This document shows, piece after piece, positions 8,659 through 17,149 of a stretch of 64,000 bases of DNA (the first letter of the stretch is position 1; each line of letters opens with the position of its first letter). A program made the translations under genes and the position numbers. Source of the DNA: JBEEFP01 sp041166085 (GTDB lineage Bacteria; Actinomycetota; Acidimicrobiia; Acidimicrobiales; JAFATL01); the NCBI GenBank assembly GCA_041166085.1, contig JBEEFP010000067.1:1-64000 (forward strand). Reading direction: 5' to 3'. The notes under the pieces are model-generated. The model was not told the origin of the DNA and did not search any database. It saw only the letters and a list, made by a program, of their open reading frames with translations.

Positions 8659-9303
8659 CTAGCTGTTGTCCTGATCGAAGAAGCCCTCTTCGGCGTCCGC
8701 GATCTCCGACGCGGTGCCCTCGCCCGCGATGGCGCCGAGCGACCCGTCGCCGGCCATGTCGGACGGCGGGAGCGGCGTGACCTGCAGCTTCTCCCGGCCC
8801 GCCTGCACGGTCTTCATGGTGCGCTCGAGCACGATCTCGAATGCGGCCAGCTTCTGGTCGCAGTAGTCCTCTGCCTCGTTGCGCAGGCGGCGGGCCTCCT
8901 GGCGGGCCTCGTCGACGGTGCGCTGCGCGACGCGCTGGGCCTCCTGCACGATGTCGGTCTTCTGCACCATGCGGGCCGCCTGCGTGCGCGCCATGTCGAG
9001 GATCTCCTCGCCCTCGTGCTGCACGCGTGCGAGGAACTCCTGGCGCTCCTTGAGCATCCACCGAGCCTGGCGCAGCTCGTTCGGCAGACGCTCCAGCGCC
9101 TCCTCGAGCAGCTCGAGGACCTCGTCCTTGTTGTTGAGCAGCACCGACGACGACAGCGGCATCGACTTGGCGTTGTTGATGATCTCCGACACCCGACGCA
9201 GCAGCGTCTCGCTGTCGGGATAGCCGTTGTCGCCCGCGCTCGGGGGCGTGGGCGCGGGCGGGGCGGCCGACTGCGTCTGGCCGTAGGGGTCGTACTCGCT
9301 CAC
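8659..9303 (-). CDS. DivIVA-like coiled-coil protein
   Basis: 214 residues: a disordered Pro-rich N terminus (residues 1-30), then a long, highly charged helical coiled coil (about 32-185) and an acidic tail ending FFDQDNS. The protein resembles the actinobacterial DivIVA/ATP-synthase-b-like protein encoded between coaD and yceD in mycobacteria, whose role is not established. Its start overlaps the coaD stop by 4 bp (ATGA type), so it belongs to the rsmD-coaD operon. Confidence 0.75.
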   Translation of the reverse strand: MSEYDPYGQTQSAAPPAPTPPSAGDNGYPDSETLLRRVSEIINNAKSMPLSSSVLLNNKDEVLELLEEALERLPNELRQARWMLKERQEFLARVQHEGEEILDMARTQAARMVQKTDIVQEAQRVAQRTVDEARQEARRLRNEAEDYCDQKLAAFEIVLERTMKTVQAGREKLQVTPLPPSDMAGDGSLGAIAGEGTASEIADAEEGFFDQDNS

Positions 9304-9785
9304 TTGGCGTACTTCTCCAGCAGTCGCTTGGCGACCGGCTCGGGGACCATGGTGTCGATGCGGGCGGCGCCGCCGTACTTGGCGAAGTCGCGGACGAACT
9401 TGGATGCGATGAAGGAGTGGCGCGACGTGGACGGGATGAAGAGCGTGTCGATGCCGGACACTGCCTGGTTCATCTGCGCCTGCTGCAGTTCGGCGTCGGC
9501 GTCGGAGGCGACGCGCAGTCCCTTGACGATGACATCGGCGCCCAGCTCGGCAGCCAGGTCGACCACGAGGGCCGAGAACGACGCCACCTTCACGTTGGAC
9601 AGATGCGCGGTCGACTCCTCGATCATCTGCTGTCGCTCCTCGAGGCTGAAGAGCGGCTCTCCCTTCTGCGGGTTGCGCACGGCTGCGACGATGACGTGGT
9701 CGAACAGGCGCGCGGCAGTCTCGACGATCTCCAAGTGCCCGTTGTGCAGCGGGTCGAAGGAGCCGGGGAAGAGCGCCGTCCTCAT
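9300..9785 (-). CDS. coaD: Phosphopantetheine adenylyltransferase
   Basis: Transfers AMP from ATP to 4'-phosphopantetheine in CoA synthesis. 161 residues. Starts MRTALFPGSFDPLHNGHLEI, containing the TxGxFDPxHxGH nucleotidyltransferase signature; FIPSTSRHSFIASKFVRDFA is the second diagnostic block (ISSTxVR-like). The start at 9785 matches the family; the longer frame to 9860 lies inside rsmD. Its ATG overlaps the rsmD stop by 4 bp. Confidence 0.96.
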   Translation of the reverse strand: MRTALFPGSFDPLHNGHLEIVETAARLFDHVIVAAVRNPQKGEPLFSLEERQQMIEESTAHLSNVKVASFSALVVDLAAELGADVIVKGLRVASDADAELQQAQMNQAVSGIDTLFIPSTSRHSFIASKFVRDFAKYGGAARIDTMVPEPVAKRLLEKYAK

Positions 9786-10306
9786 GACGCGGCGGAAGAA
9801 GTTCGTTGCACCAGGGTCACAACCGTACCGCCGAAGCGCTTCACTTTGAGAACTCGCCACCCTTCAGCCACGTCGATCGGGCGGTCGGACTCGAGCACGG
9901 CGAGCCCGGCGTCGAGGTGCTCGAGCAGCTGATCCCACTCGTCGAAGGCGTACGGCGGGTCGACGAGGGCCACGTCGACGGGTCCGGATCGACCAGCGTG
10001 GGCAAGGGCGTCCCCTGCGACGACCGCGCCCTCGAAGCCGAGCGCTGCGAGGTTGGCGCGGATCGTGGAGACTGCGGTGCGATCGCGCTCGACGAAGGTG
10101 ACCGACGCCGCTCCCCGCGAAAGCGCCTCGATGCCCATCGCACCTGACCCGGCGAACAGGTCGAGCACGGTGGCGTCCTCCAGCACACCCAGGCTGGTGA
10201 GCGAGTTGAAGATGGCTTCCCGCGCCCGATCACTCGTCGGCCGCACGGTGCGGCCCGTCGGGGCCTGCAGCCGCCGGCCCCGGGCTGTGCCGCCGACCAC
10301 GCGCAT
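9782..10306 (-). CDS. rsmD: 16S rRNA (guanine966-N2)-methyltransferase
   Basis: Class I SAM methyltransferase modifying 16S rRNA G966. It starts MRVVGGTARGRRLQAPTG, then RPTSDRAREAIFN, motif I LDLFAGSGAMGIEAL and catalytic DPPY (VDPPYAF). 174 residues, slightly short but complete. The frame continues open upstream as far as 10771 through an antisense gene and a hairpin. The internal ATG at 10306 is the family start. Only 18 bp separate it from the divergent gene at 10325. Confidence 0.95.
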   Translation of the reverse strand: MRVVGGTARGRRLQAPTGRTVRPTSDRAREAIFNSLTSLGVLEDATVLDLFAGSGAMGIEALSRGAASVTFVERDRTAVSTIRANLAALGFEGAVVAGDALAHAGRSGPVDVALVDPPYAFDEWDQLLEHLDAGLAVLESDRPIDVAEGWRVLKVKRFGGTVVTLVQRTSSAAS

Positions 10307-10311
10307 CGACG

Positions 10312-10317
10312 TATCTT
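10312..10317 (+). promoter_or_regulatory. -10 box (TATCTT) of a leaderless gene
   Basis: TATCTT ends 7 nt before the GTG at 10325, the distance expected if transcription starts at the start codon. It lies in the 18-bp gap between two divergent start codons, so the rsmD promoter must overlap it. Confidence 0.5.
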
Positions 10318-10324
10318 GCCCTCC

Positions 10325-10507
10325 GTGCCCACCCTCGAGCCGGAGCAGGTCATCCACTGCATCGACTGCGGCGGCCGGGCCCACCTGCTGACCAAGTGGG
10401 ACGACGAGGACCCGCCCCGGCCCGGCGACCTGGCGACCTACCGCTGCGAGGACTGCCTCGACCGCTGGGACCTCCTCCTCCCCGACCCCGACCACCCCGA
10501 GGCCTGA
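10325..10507 (+). CDS. Small zinc-ribbon protein
   Basis: 60-residue hypothetical protein from GTG. Two Cys pairs, CIDCGG and CEDCLDRW, about 27 residues apart make a zinc ribbon. The rest is acidic with a Pro/Asp-rich tail. I do not recognise a named family. Similar tiny ribbons occur in regulators and RNA-polymerase partners, but no function can be assigned. A leaderless-type -10 box precedes it and a 24-bp palindrome starts 7 nt after its stop codon. Confidence 0.6.
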   Translation: MPTLEPEQVIHCIDCGGRAHLLTKWDDEDPPRPGDLATYRCEDCLDRWDLLLPDPDHPEA

Positions 10508-10513
10508 ATCCCA

Positions 10514-10562
10514 CGTCTCGAGGAAATGGGGTACCGATTCGGTACCCCATTTCCTCGAGACG
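10514..10562. repeat. Palindrome with 24-bp arms (CTCGAGG family, copy 2)
   Basis: Arms 10514-10537 and 10539-10562 are exact complements around one T. The outer part reads CGTCTCGAGGAAATGGGG. It lies 7 nt after the zinc-ribbon stop codon and within the 3' part of an oppositely oriented membrane-protein frame, so it could end transcription from both sides. The outer sequence is shared with copies at 1385 and 37369. Confidence 0.85.
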
Positions 10563-10771
10563 GGCGGTGAGGGGCGGCGGAGGGCGCGCCAACGGCGGCC
10601 GCGCCTGATCACCTGGTACTCGTAGAAGACGCCGAGGGAGACGAGGGCCCACGCCACGGGACTCCAGGCCAGCGCGAGGACGACTCCGACGACGACGATC
10701 GCCGCACCGATCCCGGCGTCGATGAGCAGGATGCGCCACCAGTTCGGCGCGTAGGCAGCATCGTCAGGCAC
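10563..10771 (-). CDS. Small two-helix membrane protein, 3' end unresolved
   Basis: From ATG at 10771: MPDDAAYAPNWWRILLIDAG, then two membrane helices (roughly residues 14-35 and 38-53) and a basic tail (RRGRRWRALRR). No stop codon occurs before the frame enters the palindrome at 10562; the frame then runs antisense to the zinc-ribbon gene into rsmD. The end given here is where the palindrome begins. The natural stop may have been lost when the palindrome arrived. No family recognised. Its start is 8 bp from the divergent esterase start. Confidence 0.5.
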
Positions 10772-10779
10772 CGGCGTTA

Positions 10780-11715
10780 ATGTCCCACACCATGCCCCTC
10801 GATCCGCAGGCCAAGGTCCTGCTCGACCAGCTGGCGGCGGCCGGCGGCAAAGGTCTCCACGGCTCGTCGCCCGAAGAGGCCCGCCAGATGTTCGCCCTCC
10901 TCGGCTCGCTCGGCGGCATGCCGGAGGAGGTCGGCGCCGTCAGCGACCGCACTGTCCCCGGACCCGCCGGCAAGATCCCCGTCCGGGTCTACACGCCGCG
11001 CGAGGGCACCGCGCCGCATCCCATCGTCATGTTCTTCCATGGCGGCGGCTTCGTCATCGGCGATCTCGACACGCACGACCAGGTCTGCCGTTCGCTCGCC
11101 AACGGGTCGCGCGCCATGGTCGTCGCCGTCGACTACCGCCTCGCGCCCGAGCACCCCTACCCGGCCGCCCCCGATGACTGCTGGGCCGCGACCACATGGG
11201 TGGCCGAGCACGGCGCCGAGCTGGGAGGCGACCCGACGCGCATGGCGGTGGCGGGTGACAGCGCCGGCGGCAACCTGGCCGCGGTCGTCGCGCAGCAGGC
11301 GCGCGACAGCGGCGGTCCCCGGCTCGAGACGCAGGTGCTCATCTATCCGGCCACCGACCTGTCGATGCTGCACCCGTCCATCACCGAGAACGGCGAGGGC
11401 TACCTGCTCACCAAGGAAAGCATGGAGTGGTTCATGGGCCACTACGCGCCGGACGTCGACCACGTGCGCTGCTCACCGCTGGCGGCCATCGACCTGTCGG
11501 GTCTGCCCCCCGCTCTCGTCATCACCGCCGAGTTCGACCCGCTGCGCGACGAGGGCGAGGCCTACGCCGAGCACCTCAGGGAGGCGGGCGTGCCCGTCGT
11601 GCTGTCGCGGTACGACGGCATGATCCACGGCTTCTTCCAGCTGGGCTCCCTCATGGACGCCGGCACCAAGGCCGTGGACGAGGCGGCCCGCGCCCTCGGT
11701 GCTGCGCTCGCCTAG
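10780..11715 (+). CDS. Alpha/beta-hydrolase esterase (hormone-sensitive-lipase type)
   Basis: 311-residue carboxylesterase/lipase of the HSL family, probably cytoplasmic and acting on short-chain esters. Oxyanion motif FHGGGFVIGD (about residue 87), nucleophile elbow GDSAGG (about 164), acid in EFDPLRDEGE and catalytic His in MIHGFF are all present and in order. An in-frame ATG 12 nt downstream (MPLDPQAK) is an equally good start. Its last 4 bp overlap convergently with the glutamate permease gene. Physiological substrate unknown. Confidence 0.9.
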   Translation: MSHTMPLDPQAKVLLDQLAAAGGKGLHGSSPEEARQMFALLGSLGGMPEEVGAVSDRTVPGPAGKIPVRVYTPREGTAPHPIVMFFHGGGFVIGDLDTHDQVCRSLANGSRAMVVAVDYRLAPEHPYPAAPDDCWAATTWVAEHGAELGGDPTRMAVAGDSAGGNLAAVVAQQARDSGGPRLETQVLIYPATDLSMLHPSITENGEGYLLTKESMEWFMGHYAPDVDHVRCSPLAAIDLSGLPPALVITAEFDPLRDEGEAYAEHLREAGVPVVLSRYDGMIHGFFQLGSLMDAGTKAVDEAARALGAALA

Positions 11716-12599
11716 TGGCCGAGGTGTGACGAGCCGCGGTAGCCGGCCACGATGGTGAGCTCCTCGACCCCGGTCACCTTGATCGGTCCGGCGCCGAGCC
11801 GGCGCCGTTGCCGCACCTCGAGGCGGCGGGCAATACGCCCGAGCATGACGTTGACGGCGATGTAGATCATCGACGCCACGATGAGCGACTGCAGCAGGTT
11901 GCCGCTGTAGACACCGCTGAGCTGTCCCCGCCGCAACAGCTCCTCGTAGCCGATGATGAATCCGAGGGCGGTGTCCTTCAGCAGCGTCACCAACTGGCTC
12001 ACGATGGCGGGCACCATGCGTCGCAGGGCCTGCGGCAGCACCACGAGTCGCATGGCGTTCCAGTACGAAAGCCCGACGGCGAACGCGGCCTCGCTCTGGC
12101 CTCGGTCGAGCGAAAGGATGCCCGCCCGGAAGATCTCGCCGAGGACCGCGCTGTTGTAGGCGACGAGCGCCAGGATCAGGTACTGCGCCTTGCTCAGGTC
12201 GATCCCGAGCTTGGGGAGGCCGTTGTAGGCGAAGAGGATGAACAACAGCACTGGGAGGCCGCGGAAGATCTGGATGTACAGGCCGGCGAGCCAGCGCACC
12301 GGCGCGCTGAGCGCCAGTCGACCCAGGGCGAGGGCAAAGCCCAGCAGGACGGCGAGCACCATGGCGACCAGCGCGACGCGCAGGGTGTTGCCGAGCCCGC
12401 CGAGGAAGAACTTGATCACGCCCCACTGCGTGAACAGCTTCCACTTCTCGGCGTCGAGCTGACCGTTGTCGGCGAACCGTTTGCCGGCCACGTACAGCAG
12501 CCCCAGCACCACCGCGCCGGCGACCACGGACACGACCAGGACGCGTCGCCGGGCGCGCGGGCCAAGAGCGTCGGCGAGCATCGGGGCCGCTGTCGTCAT
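11712..12599 (-). CDS. Amino-acid ABC transporter permease (GluD-like)
   Basis: 295-residue inner-membrane permease of the polar amino acid (HAAT) family. Multiple membrane helices, and a permease-type EAA loop (GQSEAAFAVGLSYWNAMRLV, then LPQALRRMVPA) that contacts the ATPase. It has the long N-terminal extension seen in the second permease of glutamate/glutamine systems. Last gene of a four-gene minus-strand operon with ATPase, binding protein and first permease. Confidence 0.9.
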   Translation of the reverse strand: MTTAAPMLADALGPRARRRVLVVSVVAGAVVLGLLYVAGKRFADNGQLDAEKWKLFTQWGVIKFFLGGLGNTLRVALVAMVLAVLLGFALALGRLALSAPVRWLAGLYIQIFRGLPVLLFILFAYNGLPKLGIDLSKAQYLILALVAYNSAVLGEIFRAGILSLDRGQSEAAFAVGLSYWNAMRLVVLPQALRRMVPAIVSQLVTLLKDTALGFIIGYEELLRRGQLSGVYSGNLLQSLIVASMIYIAVNVMLGRIARRLEVRQRRRLGAGPIKVTGVEELTIVAGYRGSSHLGH

Positions 12600-12626
12600 T
12601 TGACTGCTCCGCCCGTCATCGCACCG

Positions 12627-13268
12627 TCACCGCCGCACCGCGACGCGGCGCTCGAGGGCCTCGAAGGCGAAGCCGGACGGCAGAGTCAGCAGCAGGTAGC
12701 CGATGGCCGCGCCGAAGTACACGGCGGGTTCGGCCAGGTCATTGCTCAGCTTGTTGGTCACGAACATCAGCTCGTGCACCGAGATGGCGAGGGCGATGGA
12801 CGTGTTCCTGATCAATGCGCTGAAGATGCTGCCGATCGGACCGACGACCGTGCGCAAGGCCTGGGGCAGGATGACGAGGCGCAGCACCTGCGGGAACGAG
12901 AGTCCGAGAGCACGGGCCGCTTCGGCCTGACCGGACGCCACGGTGTTGATGCCCGACCTGATGATCTCGCCGAGAAAGGCGCCGGTGTAGACGGCCAGCA
13001 CGATCACCGCTGATCGGAACTCGCCGTACCGGATGCCGATCTTGGGGAACCCGAAGTAGAAGAGGACGATCAGCGCCGTGAGCGGCGTGTTCCGGATGAT
13101 CTCCACGTACGCCGTTCCCGCCCAACGCAGTGGCGGTACCGGGCTCACCCGGCACGACGCCAGCACGAGACCGATGGCGAAGGCCACGACGAACGAGACG
13201 AGGGTGAGCGCCACCGTGAGCCGCATCCCGTCCAAGAACAGGTCACGGTTCTCCCAGACGACGCTCAC
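12627..13268 (-). CDS. Amino-acid ABC transporter permease (GluC-like)
   Basis: 213-residue integral membrane subunit of the same importer. Helices start near residue 14, and the EAA loop GQAEAARALGLSFPQVLRLV followed by LPQALRTVVGP is intact. It would pair with the longer permease as a heterodimer. It begins 15 bp after the binding-protein stop codon, consistent with one transcript. Confidence 0.9.
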   Translation of the reverse strand: MSVVWENRDLFLDGMRLTVALTLVSFVVAFAIGLVLASCRVSPVPPLRWAGTAYVEIIRNTPLTALIVLFYFGFPKIGIRYGEFRSAVIVLAVYTGAFLGEIIRSGINTVASGQAEAARALGLSFPQVLRLVILPQALRTVVGPIGSIFSALIRNTSIALAISVHELMFVTNKLSNDLAEPAVYFGAAIGYLLLTLPSGFAFEALERRVAVRR

Positions 13269-13283
13269 CCTCAGGCCCCGCGA

Positions 13284-14252
13284 CTACGGCTTGGCTGTCG
13301 TGGTCGTGGTGGCGGCGGTCGTCGACCCCGCCGTGTAGCGGTCGGGCGTGGGCGGGCTGGGCGCCTTCAGGTCGAGCTTGCCGAGCGTCGCGTCGAACGC
13401 CTTCTTCCAGTCACCGCTCTTCTCGACCTTCACGATGCGGTCGTTGAGGAAGGTGCGGAACGCCTCGTCACCCTTCTTGACGCCGATGCCGTAGGGCTCG
13501 TCGCTGAAGGGGGCGCCGACCAACTTGTACGCGCCCGCACTCTGCTGCACGAGACCGGCGAGGATGGTGTTGTCGGTCGTGACCGCCTGCACCCGGCCGT
13601 CGCCCAACGCCGCCGCGCATTCGGAGTAGGTCTTGAACTGGATGCTGAGATCGGCTTGTGGCGCATTGGCCGGGAGAGCGACGTTCTTGATCGACGTCGA
13701 CCCCTGAACCGAGCACACCTTCTTGCCGTTCAGGTCCTTCACGCTCTTGATGGACGTGTCGTCCTTCTTCACCATGATGTCCTGCTTGGCCACGAAGTAC
13801 GGCCCGGCGAAGTCGACGATCTGCTTCCGCGTGTCGTTGATCGTGTACGTCGCGACAACCATGTCGACCTTCCCGTCGACGATCGAAGACTCGCGCACGG
13901 CCGAGACCGTTTCGACGAACTCGATCTTCTTCTCCGCGTCCGCCGCCGTGCCGCCGAAGATGCCGGCCGCCATCAGCTTGGCGATCTCCACGTCGAAGCC
14001 TTCCACCTTGCCCGTGGTGGGGTTCTTCAGGCCGAAGCCGGGCTGGTCGAACTTGGTGCCGACGACCAGCTTGCCCTTCTGCTGCAGGGTCGCCATGGTC
14101 GTGCCGGCGGCGAACGTCGGTGCTTTGTTCGCCGCGGTCGTGTTGGTCGTGCCCGACGCGTCCTTCTTGTTGTCGCTGCCGCACGCGGCGACTGCCAACG
14201 CGAGCACCGCCAGAAGCGCCACGAGTCGCAGGGGTCGTCTCTTCATTCGCAT
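13284..14252 (-). CDS. Glutamate-type substrate-binding lipoprotein (GluB-like)
   Basis: 322-residue solute-binding protein. Signal peptide with lipobox LAVAAC (Cys about 24) implies lipid anchoring outside the membrane. The body is a type II periplasmic-binding fold (SBP_bac_3): LVVGTKFDQPGFG, GFDVEIAKLM, FVETVSAVRE, DMVVATYTIND and a DEPYGIGVKKGD end region. The C terminus is a Thr-rich tail. The start at 14252 is set by AAAGGAAC just upstream and by the signal peptide. Glutamate specificity is inferred from similarity to actinobacterial GluB only. Confidence 0.9.
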   Translation of the reverse strand: MRMKRRPLRLVALLAVLALAVAACGSDNKKDASGTTNTTAANKAPTFAAGTTMATLQQKGKLVVGTKFDQPGFGLKNPTTGKVEGFDVEIAKLMAAGIFGGTAADAEKKIEFVETVSAVRESSIVDGKVDMVVATYTINDTRKQIVDFAGPYFVAKQDIMVKKDDTSIKSVKDLNGKKVCSVQGSTSIKNVALPANAPQADLSIQFKTYSECAAALGDGRVQAVTTDNTILAGLVQQSAGAYKLVGAPFSDEPYGIGVKKGDEAFRTFLNDRIVKVEKSGDWKKAFDATLGKLDLKAPSPPTPDRYTAGSTTAATTTTTAKP

Positions 14253-14259
14253 GTTCCTT

Positions 14260-15003
14260 TCAGTGCGCCAGGATCTTGGACAAGAAGTCCTTGGCCCTGT
14301 CGGTCTTGGGTGTTGAGAAGAACTCGTCGGGCGGGGCCATCTCGACGATGCGGCCACCGTCCATGAACGCGACCCTGCGGGCCGCGGAGCGGGCGAAGCC
14401 CATCTCGTGCGTCACCACGATCATGGTGGTGCCCTCGGAGGCCAGCTCGATCATCACGTCGAGCACCTCCTTGATCATCTCGGGGTCGAGGGCCGACGTG
14501 GGTTCGTCGAAGAGCATGACCTTCGGCTCCATGCACAGTGCCCTTGCTATGGCGGCCCGCTGCTGCTGCCCGCCGGAGAGCTCGGCCGGGTAGCGGTCGG
14601 CCTTGTCGACGATGCCCACCCGCTCCAGCAGGTCCATGCCACGCTTCCTCGCGTCGTCCTTCGACAGCTTCAGCACCTTCCGCGGGCCGAGGGTGACGTT
14701 GTCGAGCACCGACATGTGGGCGAACAGGTTGAAGGACTGAAACACCATGCCGATGTCGGCCCGCAGCTTCGCGAGCGCCTTGCCCTCCTCGGGCAACGGC
14801 ACGCCGTCGATGCGGATGGTTCCGCTGTCGATGCGCTCGAGGCGGTTGATGCACCGGATCAGCGTGGACTTCCCCGATCCCGACGGACCGATGACGACGA
14901 GGGTCTCGCCGCTGTCGACCGCGAGGTCGACGTCCTGCAGGGCGCGAAGGTCGCCAAAGCTCTTGCTCACGCCCTCGACCGAGACGAGGGGGGTTTCCGC
15001 CAT
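14260..15003 (-). CDS. Amino-acid ABC transporter ATPase (GluA-like)
   Basis: 247-residue ATPase energising the importer. Walker A GPSGSGKST, Q-loop GMVFQSFNLF, signature LSGGQQQR, Walker B VMLFDEPTSALDPE and H-loop VVTHEMGFA are all intact, as is the HAAT hallmark FNLFAH. First gene of the gluABCD-type operon, 11 bp after the recG stop codon, so it may share transcription with recG or have its own promoter. Confidence 0.95.
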   Translation of the reverse strand: MAETPLVSVEGVSKSFGDLRALQDVDLAVDSGETLVVIGPSGSGKSTLIRCINRLERIDSGTIRIDGVPLPEEGKALAKLRADIGMVFQSFNLFAHMSVLDNVTLGPRKVLKLSKDDARKRGMDLLERVGIVDKADRYPAELSGGQQQRAAIARALCMEPKVMLFDEPTSALDPEMIKEVLDVMIELASEGTTMIVVTHEMGFARSAARRVAFMDGGRIVEMAPPDEFFSTPKTDRAKDFLSKILAH

Positions 15004-15014
15004 TTCGGGGCAAC

Positions 15015-17147
15015 CTAGCTTTTGAACAGAAATTCCGCTTCGTCCTCGTCGACGAGCAGCGCCACCTCGTCGGCGAGGTCGGCGTGGGCGGACAGCGTCG
15101 GGTCACTGTCGACGACGTCGAAGGCGACCTCACGCGCCGCGAGGACGAGGTCCTTGTCGCGCCGCAACGACGCGAGCTTGAGGTCCGTCGCCCCCTTCTG
15201 CCGCGTGCCGAGGATGGTGCCTTCGCCGCGGATCTCGAGGTCGACCTCGGCCAGCTCGAAGCCGTCGGTCGTGCGCTCCATCGCTGTCAGTCGTTGCTCG
15301 CCGTCGGGCGTGTTGCCTTCGCCGAGCAGGTAGCAGTACGAAACGGCCGCTCCCCGACCGACCCGACCCCGCAGCTGGTGGAGCTGGGCCATCCCGAAGC
15401 GGTCGGCGTCCTCGATGATCATGACGGTCGCGTTGGGGACGTCGACGCCGACCTCGATCACCGTCGTCGAGACGAGGACGTCGAGGTCGCCCCGCCGGAA
15501 GGCGGCCATCACCGCTTCCTTGTCCCTCGACGCCATCTGCCCGTGCAGCAGGGCGAGTTGGAGGTCGGGGAAGACGTCAGTGCGCAGCCGGTCGAACTCC
15601 TCGGTGGCGGAGCGGGCCTGGATCTTCTCCGACTCCTCGATGAGCGGGCAGACCACGTAGGCCTGGTGACCATCATCGACCTCGGTGCGGACGCGGTCCC
15701 ACGCCGCCGCCTCCTCCAGGTCGCCGCGCATCCAGCGCGTGCTCACCGGCGTGCGTCCCGGCGGCAGCTCGTCGAGCGTCGTCATGTCGAGGTCGCCGTA
15801 GACCGTCATGGCCGCGGTCCGCGGGATCGGCGTCGCCGTCATGACGAGCACGTCGGGAACTCCGCCCATAGGCGCATCCGGCCCCGCCCCTTTGGCGCGG
15901 AGGGCGGCGCGCTGCTCGACGCCGAAGCGGTGCTGCTCGTCGATGACGATCACACCGAGGGCCTTGAACCCCACCTCCTCGGTCAGCAAGGCGTGGGTGC
16001 CGATGAGGATGTCGACCGACCCGTCGCGCAGGCCGTTGTGGAGGCGCTCGCGCTCCTTGGCCGTCGTGCGGTTGGTGAGCAGCTCGACGCGCAGGGGACG
16101 GTCGCCCATCAGCGTTGCCTCGTCGGGGACGCTCAGGTCGGCCAACAGGTCGCGCACGCCGAGATGGTGCTGCTCGGCCAGCACCTCGGTCGGCGCCATC
16201 AGCGCGCCCTGGTACCCGCCCTGCACGGCGACGAGCAGCGCGCTGACCGCGACGACCGTCTTGCCCGACCCGACGTCGCCCTGGAGCAGCCGGTGCATGG
16301 GATGCGGACCGGCCAGGTCGGCATCGATCTCGGCGATGGCCCGCTGCTGCGCACCGGTGAGCGGAAACGGCAGCGCAGCGTGGAAGCGACGAACCAGCTC
16401 ACCGTCGACGCGGTGATGGATGCCCTTGGCCGCCCGCTCCACCGCCCGCTTGCGCATCACCAAGGTGATCTGCAGACGGAGCAGCTCGTCGAAGGCGAGC
16501 CGGCGCCGCGCTTCGGCCGCCGCTTTGAGCGACTCGGGCTTGTGCACATGGTTGAAGGCCCACGTGCGCTCTTGCAAGTTGAGACGGTCCTTCCAGGTCT
16601 CCGGCAGCGGGTCGACGAACGACCCCGCCCGCTCCAGCGCCTCGTCGATCCAGTCCGCCAGCTCCCACGTGTCCACCCCGGCCTTCTCGGACTGGGGATA
16701 GATCGGGAAGATGCGGCCTGTGCGGTTGCCGACCAGGTCGACGACGGGGTTCGTCATCTGGCGACGGCCGCGGTAGTGCTCGAGCTTGCCGAAGAACACG
16801 GCCGACGTCCCGGCCGGCAGCTGCTTGGCCCGCCAACCCTGGTTGAAGAACGTGACACGGAGGTAGCTCGATCCGTCGAACACGTCGGCCTCCACCAGCG
16901 CCCGCTTGTTTCGGGTGCGGCGGGCCGAGATGCGCTTGACGGTGGCCAGCACCATCGCCTCCTCGCCGACGTGCAGGGACGCGATCTCGGCCTGCTGGGA
17001 TCGGTCGAGGTACCGGCGCGGGTAGTGGGTGAGGAGGTCGAGGACCGTCTCGATTCCCATGTCGGCGAGGGAGCCCGCCTTCTTGTCACCCACGCCGCGC
17101 AGGATGCTGACAGGCAGCTCGTTCAGCTTGCTGAGCGACCGGGCCAT
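15015..17147 (-). CDS. recG: ATP-dependent DNA helicase RecG
   Basis: Branch-migration helicase that remodels stalled forks and recombination intermediates. 710 residues: N-terminal wedge/OB domain (about 60-160), helicase motor with Walker A GDVGSGKT (about 305), DEQHRFG (motif II), MTATPIPRTA (motif III) and C-terminal VIEVGVDVPNA and QLRGRVGRG (motif VI). The start at MARSLSKLNELPVSILRGVG matches the family; the open frame upstream lies inside fakA. It lies 2 bp downstream of the fakA stop codon, as in mycobacteria. Confidence 0.97.
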   Translation of the reverse strand: MARSLSKLNELPVSILRGVGDKKAGSLADMGIETVLDLLTHYPRRYLDRSQQAEIASLHVGEEAMVLATVKRISARRTRNKRALVEADVFDGSSYLRVTFFNQGWRAKQLPAGTSAVFFGKLEHYRGRRQMTNPVVDLVGNRTGRIFPIYPQSEKAGVDTWELADWIDEALERAGSFVDPLPETWKDRLNLQERTWAFNHVHKPESLKAAAEARRRLAFDELLRLQITLVMRKRAVERAAKGIHHRVDGELVRRFHAALPFPLTGAQQRAIAEIDADLAGPHPMHRLLQGDVGSGKTVVAVSALLVAVQGGYQGALMAPTEVLAEQHHLGVRDLLADLSVPDEATLMGDRPLRVELLTNRTTAKERERLHNGLRDGSVDILIGTHALLTEEVGFKALGVIVIDEQHRFGVEQRAALRAKGAGPDAPMGGVPDVLVMTATPIPRTAAMTVYGDLDMTTLDELPPGRTPVSTRWMRGDLEEAAAWDRVRTEVDDGHQAYVVCPLIEESEKIQARSATEEFDRLRTDVFPDLQLALLHGQMASRDKEAVMAAFRRGDLDVLVSTTVIEVGVDVPNATVMIIEDADRFGMAQLHQLRGRVGRGAAVSYCYLLGEGNTPDGEQRLTAMERTTDGFELAEVDLEIRGEGTILGTRQKGATDLKLASLRRDKDLVLAAREVAFDVVDSDPTLSAHADLADEVALLVDEDEAEFLFKS

Positions 17148-17149
17148 GC

